Below are positions 1 to 6,169 of a stretch of DNA of 40,493 nt, one piece after another. A program made the position numbers and the translations under genes. Origin of the DNA: an uncultured Christensenellaceae bacterium (GTDB lineage: Bacteria > Bacillota > Clostridia > Christensenellales > Borkfalkiaceae); the NCBI GenBank assembly GCA_910589015.1, contig CAJUSA010000017.1, positions 1-40,493 of the forward strand, given 5' to 3'. The notes beneath the pieces are model-generated. The model was not told the origin of the DNA and made no database searches. It saw only the letters and a list, made by a program, of their open reading frames with translations. Positions within the stretch are counted from its first letter, which is position 1, and every line of letters begins with the position of its first letter.

Positions 1-290
1 GCGCCGGTAGGACCGGTTACACCCGTAGCGCCGTCGGCGCCTGTGGCGCCCGTTGCCCCCGTGGGACCCGTTACGCCGTTGGCACCCGTCGCACCCGTAG
101 CGCCTGTCGTGCCCGTTATGCCGTTGGCACCCGTCGCGCCCGTGGGCCCGATCGGACCGGTTGCGCCCGTGGCGCCGCGCGGTCCGGTGGGGCCGGTGAT
201 TCCCGTTCCGCACTGGATGATCTTGTATTTTTTGCGCACGCACATGCATGGGCAGCAGCCGCAAAAGGCGCAGCGATTGTCAAATTCCAT
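1..290 (-). CDS. Collagen-like GXT-repeat protein (3' end outside window)
   Basis: The minus strand reads a 30-residue cysteine-rich head (start MEFDNRCAFCGCCPCMC, then RKKYKIIQC) followed by unbroken Gly-X-Y triplets, mostly GAT, GPT, GAN and GIT, to the window edge. The ATG at 290 has an AGGAGGA ribosome site about 6 nt upstream (near 297-303), which fixes the start. There is no signal peptide. Families with this layout, such as BclA-like exosporium or surface filament proteins of Firmicutes, form collagen-like triple helices with glycosylated threonines. The clustered cysteines could crosslink or anchor the head; that is inference. The C-terminal domain lies outside the window. The third-position pattern of the repeat also opens a long Pro/Val/Ala frame on the plus strand, which is an artefact. 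Confidence 0.85.
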   Translation of the reverse strand, partial: MEFDNRCAFCGCCPCMCVRKKYKIIQCGTGITGPTGPRGATGATGPIGPTGATGANGITGTTGATGATGANGVTGPTGATGATGADGATGVTGPTG

Positions 291-483
291 ATTGTTTCCT
301 CCTGAATGAAACAGACGCGGAAACGCCTGTTTTTTTGTAAATATGAATCACACAAAAAATGCATTCTGTAAAATACATATTCTATTAAATAATATAAAAT
401 TTTTGCGTATTTTGTTACGTTTGAAAAAGCGAAAGGTTGCCCGTAAGGATCGGAAAATTTTTGTAAAAAAGCCGATGAAACGG
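291..483. other. Intergenic region between divergent genes
   Basis: AT-rich spacer with no convincing gene. Near 302-332 a hairpin-like stretch (AAACAG, loop, CTGTTTTTTT) could end a plus-strand transcript or lie in the 5' leader of the minus-strand collagen-like gene. I found no clear sigma-A promoter for that gene. Confidence 0.4.
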
Positions 484-515
484 TTGACAGAAGGGGGGGG
501 GTATTATGGTAGAAT
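484..515 (+). promoter_or_regulatory. Promoter with a G9 tract in its spacer
   Basis: A perfect -35 TTGACA (484-489) and an extended -10 TGG-TAGAAT (TAGAAT 510-515) are separated by 20 bp instead of the usual 17. The spacer contains nine consecutive G residues (493-501). The next gene starts at 567. A homopolymer at this place can change promoter spacing by slippage, so expression may be phase variable. Confidence 0.55.
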
Positions 516-566
516 GGTGCTGAGAAGCGGTTTTACGCCGTAAATTTTGCAAAAGAGAGGTTTCAT

Positions 567-1751
567 ATGAAAGAAAAAATGCAATATGATGCGCTCAAAC
601 GCATCAAATGCAACAAAAGCAAGGTGTTGCAGCTTGTGTTCGGCGCGCTGGCGTGCGTGTTCTGCTGTTTGTGGCTTTGTTGCCCGAAATATGCCACGGG
701 CGGCTGGGTGGTGTTCCACGGTCCGTTCGAATTCCGCGACGCTTTCGACGGATTTGCCGAAGGTAATGCTTGGCCGTGTTTGCAGATGATTTGCATGTTG
801 CTTTTTCTTGCCTTTACCGTGTGCTTTTTCGTATTCGGCGCACGCGCAAGCAAGGAAGCCAAGAGGGCTTACGAAGAGTTTCTGTCGCACCGAGAGGAAT
901 ACGAAAACCAACCCGATCTTTCCGAAAATAACAAATACTATCGCGCCATGCTCAAAGATTATGTAAAAGTCAATTCGTTTTTCGATGAAAAAAAGGGGAA
1001 GGTGCGCTTTTTGTACCGCACCATGACGCGGTTCTTGCGCTATCCGCTTATCGTGTGCGGTTTATTGGTGCCCGCCTGTATTCTCGGATATGCCCTTCTG
1101 AGCGCACATTCCGAAGTTCCTGCGGCAACGGCGGTTGCGTTCGGCTTTGCCGCCGCGCTTTCCTGTGCGGCGTTCGCCTTTTATTTTCTCGTCGTGCAGC
1201 ATCGTTCGGGTTGTTTTGCGCGTTATGCGGCAAACGTCACGGCGGCGCAGTTGCGATCCGACGATTATGCGTTTGACGCCGTTTTCATGGATCGGATTGC
1301 TGCCGACGAAAAGCTCAAACGCCGCGCCGAAAAAATGCAGGCGGCGGGGCAGAAGGGCATGTTTGCCTATCTCTTTTCCGATGCGGTTACGGCGGTGTTG
1401 CTCGGCGGCATGTCGGTGTATCTCATCGTGATCGTGTTTTTCGTCGCGCTCGTCGTGTCGATCGTCAGCCCCGGCCGCGGCAATGCGCCCGCAAGCGGAA
1501 CGATGACGCGCCCGACCCGCCGTTTGGTGCTTTACGGTGCGGGGCCGAACGAACGTTACGAAACCGACGGCTACGGTTATGTGTTTAAGCATGGCGTAAG
1601 AACTTCTTTCCGCATTAACGGAACGGAAATTCTCAACGAGCGCGGCGATCGCGTCGAAACGGCGGGTTGGTTGCGCGAAGGCTCGCATACCGTCGATTAC
1701 GCAAACGGATACGAGGGGGAAACGCCGTTTTTGCGGTGGGATCTCGAATAA
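567..1751 (+). CDS. Multi-pass membrane protein of unknown function
   Basis: A 394-residue protein I do not recognise. Hydrophobic segments suggest about five membrane helices: near residues 20-40, 70-92, 158-181, 188-211 and 268-300. A charged stretch between the second and third (about 92-150) is probably cytosolic. The last 80-90 residues form a soluble tail rich in Arg, Gly and Tyr. The ATG at 567 follows an AGAGAGG ribosome site. It is a single gene, with its own promoter at 484-515 and a strong terminator just after the stop. The only functional clue is the G tract in that promoter, which would fit a surface-exposed or phase-variable product, but this is inference. Confidence 0.75.
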   Translation: MKEKMQYDALKRIKCNKSKVLQLVFGALACVFCCLWLCCPKYATGGWVVFHGPFEFRDAFDGFAEGNAWPCLQMICMLLFLAFTVCFFVFGARASKEAKRAYEEFLSHREEYENQPDLSENNKYYRAMLKDYVKVNSFFDEKKGKVRFLYRTMTRFLRYPLIVCGLLVPACILGYALLSAHSEVPAATAVAFGFAAALSCAAFAFYFLVVQHRSGCFARYAANVTAAQLRSDDYAFDAVFMDRIAADEKLKRRAEKMQAAGQKGMFAYLFSDAVTAVLLGGMSVYLIVIVFFVALVVSIVSPGRGNAPASGTMTRPTRRLVLYGAGPNERYETDGYGYVFKHGVRTSFRINGTEILNERGDRVETAGWLREGSHTVDYANGYEGETPFLRWDLE

Positions 1752-1761
1752 AAGTATGAAA

Positions 1762-1797
1762 AAAACGCCGATTCCGAAGGCTCGGAATCGGCGTTTT
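1762..1797. terminator. Bidirectional Rho-independent terminator
   Basis: A perfect 16-bp stem (1762-1777 with 1782-1797) with a 4-nt loop, and A- and T-runs on either side. It serves the membrane protein gene on plus and the small gene ending at 1799 on minus. Confidence 0.9.
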
Positions 1798-1798
1798 A

Positions 1799-2173
1799 TT
1801 ATGCGGTCTTGTCGTTTTCTTTTGTCCTGCTTTCACTCAGTTTGGAATACAGCATGGCAAAGTCGGTTTTCGTCGGCGTTTTCAGATCGAGGTAATGCTT
1901 TGCAAACAGACTCAGGTAGAGTTTGCGGCAAGTCAGCAGCGTTTTATGGTTGAGGTGCGTTTCCTGCGAAAGCGCGCCCGTCGTTTTATAACGGTAAAAG
2001 TCTTTGAGATAAATCAACGTGAGAATCTGGCTATGCGCGATTCCGTACAGATATTCTTCGTCCGTAAAATGATTGAGTATGTAGAAAAAGGTCGCGTTTA
2101 TTTTGTCGTCGTCTGCGTTTTGCAATTCCCGAACAATGAGTGATTCCAACGATTTTATCTGTTTCGTGTGCAT
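1799..2173 (-). CDS. Small protein of unknown function, possibly leaderless
   Basis: A 124-residue, mostly helical protein, starting MHTKQIKSLESL, with no domain I recognise. An ATG at 2191 is in frame, but a consensus -10 TATAAT (2180-2185 on minus) lies between the two ATGs. The start at 2173 is therefore preferred, and the transcript would begin almost at this ATG with no room for a ribosome site. The gene is divergent from the 71-residue gene at 2271, and a perfect palindrome sits between them. A DNA-binding role is possible because of that arrangement, but no clear helix-turn-helix was identified. Confidence 0.65.
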   Translation of the reverse strand: MHTKQIKSLESLIVRELQNADDDKINATFFYILNHFTDEEYLYGIAHSQILTLIYLKDFYRYKTTGALSQETHLNHKTLLTCRKLYLSLFAKHYLDLKTPTKTDFAMLYSKLSESRTKENDKTA

Positions 2174-2202
2174 AACTACATTATAACGCATGAAAGAATA
2201 TT

Positions 2203-2227
2203 AAAATTTCCAAAAATTGGAAATTTT
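2203..2227. promoter_or_regulatory. Perfect 25-bp palindrome, probable operator
   Basis: Arms AAAATTTCCAA (2203-2213) and TTGGAAATTTT (2217-2227) are perfect inverted repeats around AAA. The site covers the -35 zone of the plus-strand promoter (extended -10 at 2241-2249) and lies upstream of the minus-strand -10 (2180-2185). It could control both divergent genes. Confidence 0.6.
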
Positions 2228-2240
2228 GAAGTTTTATATA

Positions 2241-2249
2241 TGTTATAAT
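2241..2249 (+). promoter_or_regulatory. Extended -10 promoter of the 2271 gene
   Basis: TGT-TATAAT matches an extended -10 element. No good -35 is visible; the palindrome occupies that position. Transcription would start near 2256, about 15 nt before the ATG. Confidence 0.6.
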
Positions 2250-2270
2250 AGGGTTGCATAAGAAAAATTT

Positions 2271-2486
2271 ATGGATGAGAGAATGGGAAGAACGGCGGAA
2301 GAGGTTTTGGAGTACATGAAAGAATTGCTTGAAGTGTATCTGGCGGAATTGAACGGGTATGAGGAAAACGCGTTTGCTTACGGCGAAAAGACGGCGTATG
2401 TGGAATGTTTGGAAGTCATACAGCTTTGGGAAAAGGCGCAGACGTTCGGGCTGGATTACGATATCGAACAACGGTATCCGATCTGA
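2271..2486 (+). CDS. Small acidic protein of unknown function
   Basis: A 71-residue acidic helical protein (start MDERMGRTAEEVLEYMKELL, end EQRYPI). It is probably cytosolic, with no membrane segment or signal peptide. The ribosome site before 2271 is poor; an in-frame ATG at 2283 is an alternative start. A promoter just upstream and the shared palindrome suggest regulation together with the divergent gene. Function unknown. Confidence 0.6.
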   Translation: MDERMGRTAEEVLEYMKELLEVYLAELNGYEENAFAYGEKTAYVECLEVIQLWEKAQTFGLDYDIEQRYPI

Positions 2487-2522
2487 GTGCGCCTGAAAAC
2501 AATTGAATTTTCCGAAAAACAC

Positions 2523-2551
2523 TTGCCAAATTAGCGGGAAGGCGGTATAAT
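2523..2551 (+). promoter_or_regulatory. rnpB promoter
   Basis: TTGCCA (2523-2528), 17 bp, TATAAT (2546-2551). The predicted start near 2558 coincides with the 5' strand of the RNase P helix P1. Confidence 0.9.
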
Positions 2552-2557
2552 GGCATT

Positions 2558-2905
2558 ATCCGAGCGGACTACGCGGCCGCGGCGTATCTTGAATACGATG
2601 AGGAAAGTCCGGGCATCATAGGGCAGGACGCCTGATAACGTCAGGTGAAGGCGACTTTAAGGAAAGTGCAACAGAAATAAACCGCCGCAGTTTTTGCGGT
2701 AAGGATGGAAAGGCGAGGTAAGAGCTCACCGACGGGACGGTAACGCCCCGTGCCATGTAAACCCCGTCCGATGCAAGTTTGGGTTATTCTCACATAGGGC
2801 TGCCCGTCCGAGGATAACCGTGAATAACGCTAGAGCCTATCGGCGACGGTAGGCGTAGATAAATGACCGCGCACGACAGAACCCGGCTTACAGGTCCGTC
2901 TCGGA
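2558..2905 (+). ncRNA. rnpB: RNase P RNA, catalytic subunit
   Basis: This RNA cleaves the 5' leaders of tRNA precursors. Hallmarks seen: the P4/CRI box GAGGAAAGTCCGGGC (2600-2614), ACAGAAATAAACC, GGTAAGAGCTCACCG, AGATAAATGACCG and the 3' signature ACAGAACCCGGCTTAC. CCGAGCGGAC at the 5' end pairs with GTCCGTCTCGG (2894-2904), closing helix P1 and setting the ends. The length of about 348 nt is normal for a bacterial, probably type A, RNA. No terminator follows directly. Transcription probably runs to the hairpin at 3145-3176, so the precursor would hold two copies of the 3' end (see the repeat at 3079). Confidence 0.95.
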
Positions 2906-2910
2906 AACTT
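2868..2910 (+). repeat. Copy 1 of a 43-bp repeat (rnpB 3' end)
   Basis: Identical over 43 nt to 3079-3121. This copy belongs to the intact rnpB, since the conserved sequence just before it (AGATAAATGACCG) is present only here. Confidence 0.9.
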
Positions 2911-3078
2911 TGAATATCAAGCCCGTAGAGGCGATGAAAGTCGTGCAGCGGGCATTTATCTCATAGAAAGGGATCCCGAAAAAAGACGCAGTATTTTTTT
3001 GGGAAGAGGAGTAGCAAACGGAGTGCGGTTGCCGTTTGCGGAGGAAACGGCGGGAAACGGAGTTTGCGCCGACGAGAG
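2911..3078. other. Structured 168-bp segment between the rnpB repeats
   Basis: No convincing gene. It contains alternative hairpins: GCAAACGG (3014-3021) with CCGTTTGC (3032-3039), or GCCGTTT (3031-3037) with AAACGGC (3045-3051). AAACGGAGT occurs twice (3016, 3055). It may be the remnant of an inserted element or a structured trailer. Confidence 0.4.
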
Positions 3079-3121
3079 CGCGCACGACAGAACCCGGCTT
3101 ACAGGTCCGTCTCGGAAACTT
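3079..3121 (+). repeat. Copy 2 of the rnpB 3' end, followed by the terminator
   Basis: Repeats 43 nt of the rnpB 3' end, including the universal ACAGAACCCGGCTTAC and the P1 3' strand, 211 bp downstream of copy 1. The sequence upstream of it is unrelated to rnpB. Beyond the perfect match both copies continue with a weakly similar GCCCG hairpin. The terminator follows this copy, not copy 1. This resembles the displaced 3' end left when an integrative element uses an RNA gene as its attachment site. Confidence 0.85.
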
Positions 3122-3144
3122 GAAAATTCCGCCCGTTCGGGCAT

Positions 3145-3176
3145 AAAAAAAGCGTTACCTTTCGGAACGCTTTTTT
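3145..3176. terminator. Bidirectional terminator, rnpB / pfoR-like gene
   Basis: Stem AAAAAAGCGTT (3145-3155) with AACGCTTTTTT (3166-3176). It ends both the rnpB transcript and the minus-strand gene whose stop is at 3178. Confidence 0.9.
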
Positions 3177-3177
3177 C

Positions 3178-4440
3178 TTATAAGTCGAGTTTCAGATCGC
3201 CGTATTTGATGACTTTGCATTTGCGGAAGAGTTCGGAAAAGCCCAGCGTGAGCGCGGCGGGCAGAATAAAACAGAAGAGCGCCACCCACAGCACCGTCAG
3301 CCAGGGGTTGCAACCCTGCGCGCCGATCATTTCGAATAACATATCAATGGGACCGACCAAACCCGCCGTACCCATACCGCTGCCCGATTTTGTGGCAAAC
3401 AGTCCGAGCGTGCCCGTGCCGTTGGGCAGGAACATGCAGATCACGCCGAGAATTGCCGAGGATATAATCGGCGGCACGAAGAGCACGGGTTTTTTGAATA
3501 TGTTGGGGATCTGCAACATAGAAGTGCCCAATCCCTGCGCCGCAAGTCCGCCCCATTTGTTTTCGCGGAAACTCATCACGGCAAAGCCCACCATCTGGCA
3601 GCAGCAACCCACGACCGCCGCACCCGCCGCGATGCCCGAAAGGTTGATCGAAATGCCGATTGCCGCCGAAGAAATGGGCAGAGTGAGGCAGACGCCCATG
3701 ACGACCGCCACGATCAGTCCCGTGATCGCCGCCGAAATCTGCGAGAGGTTTGCCGCCCAGGCGATAAAGTCGCCGAGCGCGCCCAGCGCAAGCGATACGG
3801 GGTAACCCAGCCCGATACCCGCAACCGACCCCGCGAGCAGTCCCACGAGGGGCGTGACGAGAATATCGAGCTTGGTTTTTCCGCTCACGAGCGAGGCGAG
3901 CGTCATGGCGGTCATCGCGCCGATAAACGCGCCCATGGGGTCGCCGGGACCCGCTATGACGAGGGAAAACGCCTGCCCGTTTGTCAGAGCAGTCTGGATT
4001 GCCGCAATTATATTTTTCGCGTACGAGCCGACCATGCCCGCGGCGACCGCTGAGGCGACGACGAGAGGGGCGGATTTTTTCATCTTCAAACAGATCCCCG
4101 CGCCGATCCCCGCACCCATGGCGATCTGCGCGATCTTGCCGAGCCCTTCCAAAATCAGGCCGAACCAGTTGGGCGCCGCCTTGTCGATCAGGCTGCCGAT
4201 CTGCCAGATGATCGTGCCTGCGATCAAGGTGGCGAATAAGCCGAGCGCCATGCCGCTCATGCCGTCGATAAAGATGTAATTCATCAGCCATTTGAACCGC
4301 TGCAAGCCGCTCGTACATTCCGTAAATTTCATTTCGGAAAGTTTTTTGTGCACGGGCGCAAGCTGCGTGCCGCTTTCGCGTTCGGGTTGTTCGGTTGCCG
4401 CGGGCGCGGTTTCTGGAACTTTTTCTTCTTCGTTTTCCAT
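3178..4440 (-). CDS. PTS EIIC-type membrane protein, PfoR family
   Basis: A 420-residue polytopic membrane protein. The first 60 residues are a charged Glu/Pro-rich cytosolic tail; about ten hydrophobic helices follow, with Gly-rich loops such as GAGIGAGICLKMKK and GDPMGAFIGAM. This matches the EIIC-like family that includes Clostridium perfringens PfoR (named as a regulator of perfringolysin) and predicted sugar-specific IIC transporters. No IIA or IIB domain is attached and none is nearby, so true PTS transport is unproven. The start has an AGAGG ribosome site. Its own promoter lies at 4556-4584, with a terminator-like hairpin in the leader, so expression is probably controlled by attenuation. 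Confidence 0.8.
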   Translation of the reverse strand: MENEEEKVPETAPAATEQPERESGTQLAPVHKKLSEMKFTECTSGLQRFKWLMNYIFIDGMSGMALGLFATLIAGTIIWQIGSLIDKAAPNWFGLILEGLGKIAQIAMGAGIGAGICLKMKKSAPLVVASAVAAGMVGSYAKNIIAAIQTALTNGQAFSLVIAGPGDPMGAFIGAMTAMTLASLVSGKTKLDILVTPLVGLLAGSVAGIGLGYPVSLALGALGDFIAWAANLSQISAAITGLIVAVVMGVCLTLPISSAAIGISINLSGIAAGAAVVGCCCQMVGFAVMSFRENKWGGLAAQGLGTSMLQIPNIFKKPVLFVPPIISSAILGVICMFLPNGTGTLGLFATKSGSGMGTAGLVGPIDMLFEMIGAQGCNPWLTVLWVALFCFILPAALTLGFSELFRKCKVIKYGDLKLDL

Positions 4441-4464
4441 ACTGCATACCTCTGATATAAAAAA

Positions 4465-4549
4465 TAACGGAGCCGCGCGGCTCCGTTAGCATTTTGTGTT
4501 TGAACGTTGTTTTTACCGAGCCGCACGTCCTACGCTTCACTATGTTGTT
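4465..4549 (-). promoter_or_regulatory. Leader attenuator of the PfoR-like gene
   Basis: The about 109-nt leader ends with a perfect hairpin (AACGGAGCCGC, 4466-4476, with GCGGCTCCGTT, 4477-4487) followed on the minus strand by TATTTTTTAT, an intrinsic terminator only about 25 nt before the start codon. An upstream leader segment (RNA GUGCGGCUCGGU, 4526-4515) contains GCGGCUC, able to pair with GAGCCGC in the first arm of the terminator. That gives a plausible antiterminator. I do not recognise a known riboswitch class. Confidence 0.6.
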
Positions 4550-4555
4550 GCGGTC

Positions 4556-4584
4556 ATCATACAACTATTTTTTTATTCTGTCAA
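4556..4584 (-). promoter_or_regulatory. Promoter of the PfoR-like gene
   Basis: On minus: TTGACA (4584-4579), 17 bp, TATGAT (4561-4556). Start of transcription near 4549. Confidence 0.85.
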
Positions 4585-4626
4585 GCAAATGCAAGTACAT
4601 TTGTAAAAAAAGCGAAAAGAAATCGG

Positions 4627-4778
4627 GATTCCTCGGCTGCGCTCGGAATGACAAAGGGGCGCAGAATGACAGAGTGCGCGGAACAACAGAGGGGCTCGGC
4701 AGTGCGCGACATAACAAAGTGCGAGGAATGCAAAGGGACTCGGAATAACCGCTGTCATTCCGAGCTTGTCGAGGAATC
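4627..4778. repeat. Palindromic interspersed-repeat-like element
   Basis: The left end (4627-4653, GATTCCTCG...CGGAATGACA) and right end (4753-4778, TGTCATTCCGAGC...CGAGGAATC) are inverted copies, differing mainly in the central bases. Between them are degenerate units ending in GGAATGAC or GAATGACA. Repeats of this look are common in Clostridia and other phyla and resemble non-coding MITE or REP elements. It fills most of the 348-bp gap between the PfoR-like and aminopeptidase genes; its right arm, 11 bp after the aminopeptidase stop, may also help end that transcript. Confidence 0.65.
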
Positions 4779-4788
4779 TGAAACGGTT

Positions 4789-6036
4789 TTATTTTACGGT
4801 GACGGTATCGCCTTTGAAACAAACGTCACATTCGTAAAAAGTAAGCAGTCCCTGTTCGAGCGCGGCGTAGTCGTCTTTCGAGAAGGTTTCCACGGCGGAG
4901 TGCATGGCAAGCTGTGCCAGCCCGATATCGCACGAGGGCACGCCCACCTGCGCGAGACTGATCGCCCCGAGCGTACTGCCGCTGCGCATATCCGAACGGT
5001 TGTAAAAATGCTGATACTTTACATTCACTTTATCGAAAATAGACTGCACGACGGCGCATGTGAGCGCGTCGGTCGTATAAGCACGGTCGGCATGCGATTT
5101 GATCACGATTCCGCCGCCGAGCACGGGGCGGTTTGTCGGGTCGCATTTTTCGGGACGGTTAGGGTGCACGGCATGCGCGTTGTCGAGCGAGAGCAGGAAC
5201 GAGGAAGAAAGGGCGCGCGCAAAATCTTCTTTACCTTCCTTGCGGCTTTCGGCAATGCGTTCGAGCGTCGTGCGTAAAAAGTCGCTGCCCGCGCCTTGCA
5301 GCGTGCGGCTGCCGACCTCTTCGCTGTCGAAACAGGCGCACACGTTCACGGCGGAAGGCTTGGCGGATACGATCGCCCGTAACGAAGAATAAACGCTTGT
5401 AAGATTATCCGCGCGCGGCGTGCCGATCAGTTCGCCGTTCGCGCCGCAGAAAAAGGGCGTCTGCGCGCAGGCAAGATATAAATCGTAAGCGACGGTATTT
5501 TCGGGCAAAGCGAGCGCGCCTTCGCCCACCGCATAGAGGGGAAGAAGATCGGTCTGCGGGTTGGGCGCAAAGTTGCTGTTGACTTCGCGGTTCATGTGCA
5601 CCGCCACGGACGGAACGACGAGGGTATATCCGCCCGTATAAAGACGGCTTTCGAGCGCGCCGTTTTTCTTTTTCCCGACCGTGCGCCCCGCGATCCGAAG
5701 AGGTCGGTCGAAAAAGCTATACCATATTCCGCCGCCGTACGGTTCGGTGTTGAGGCGGGTGTACCCGTCCGAGAGCATGACGGGGTTGTTTTTGAGTTTC
5801 AGGCAGGGCGAATCGGTGTGGCTGGCGACGATGCGGTAGCCGTGTTTTTCGCCGACGGTAAAGGCGATGAGCGCGCTTCCGCCGCGCACGACAAAGTATT
5901 TTCCGCCCGCTTTTATTTCCCATTTTTCACTTTCGTGCAAGCGCGTGAAACCGTGATCGGTCAAGAGTTTTTGCGCGTTATTCACGGCATGGTAGGGGGT
6001 GTAAGAGGTTTCAAGGAATTGCAGTAATCCGTTCAT
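4789..6036 (-). CDS. apeB: M18 family aminopeptidase
   Basis: A 415-residue metallo-aminopeptidase that removes N-terminal, often acidic, residues from peptides in the cytosol. Family motifs are clear: ASHTDSP (zinc histidine), NTEPYGGG, CFDSEEVGSRT (catalytic and zinc Glu), SLDNAHAVHPN, MRSGSTLG and SCDIGLAQLAMHSAVETF near the end. Length is normal for M18. A longer frame opens at 6060, but a consensus -10 lies inside that extension (6044-6049), so the ATG at 6036 (MNGLLQFLE) is preferred. This start is only 7 nt from the -10, which predicts a leaderless mRNA. The gene is divergent from the GH13 gene. Confidence 0.93.
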   Translation of the reverse strand: MNGLLQFLETSYTPYHAVNNAQKLLTDHGFTRLHESEKWEIKAGGKYFVVRGGSALIAFTVGEKHGYRIVASHTDSPCLKLKNNPVMLSDGYTRLNTEPYGGGIWYSFFDRPLRIAGRTVGKKKNGALESRLYTGGYTLVVPSVAVHMNREVNSNFAPNPQTDLLPLYAVGEGALALPENTVAYDLYLACAQTPFFCGANGELIGTPRADNLTSVYSSLRAIVSAKPSAVNVCACFDSEEVGSRTLQGAGSDFLRTTLERIAESRKEGKEDFARALSSSFLLSLDNAHAVHPNRPEKCDPTNRPVLGGGIVIKSHADRAYTTDALTCAVVQSIFDKVNVKYQHFYNRSDMRSGSTLGAISLAQVGVPSCDIGLAQLAMHSAVETFSKDDYAALEQGLLTFYECDVCFKGDTVTVK

Positions 6037-6043
6037 AATTTGC

Positions 6044-6073
6044 ATTATAACACAGCGCACGCTTTTCTGTCAA
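6044..6073 (-). promoter_or_regulatory. apeB promoter with leaderless geometry
   Basis: On minus: TTGACA (6073-6068), 18 bp, TATAAT (6049-6044), then 7 nt to the ATG at 6036. No ribosome site can fit between the transcription start and the ATG. Confidence 0.8.
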
Positions 6074-6096
6074 GCCGAAAAAATCGCCCGTATCTC

Positions 6097-6125
6097 TTGT
6101 AAAATATCTTTTTCCGTGATATAAT
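6097..6125 (+). promoter_or_regulatory. Promoter of the GH13 gene
   Basis: TTGTAA (6097-6102), 17 bp, TATAAT (6120-6125). The leader holds an AAGGAAGGG ribosome site before the ATG at 6170. Confidence 0.85.
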
Positions 6126-6169
6126 GAAGAACGGCGCGCGGGGTTGCCGCGCGAAAGGAAGGGCTGCGT

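Noticed and set aside
43..309. Plus-strand Pro/Val/Ala-rich frame
   Set aside because: It is the mirror of the Gly-X-Thr codon pattern of the minus-strand collagen-like gene, which has a strong ribosome site.
3344..4564. 406-codon minus-strand frame overlapping the PfoR-like gene
   Set aside because: Same strand but another frame, Arg/His-rich, no hydrophobic pattern; the 420-residue frame has the membrane helices and ribosome site.
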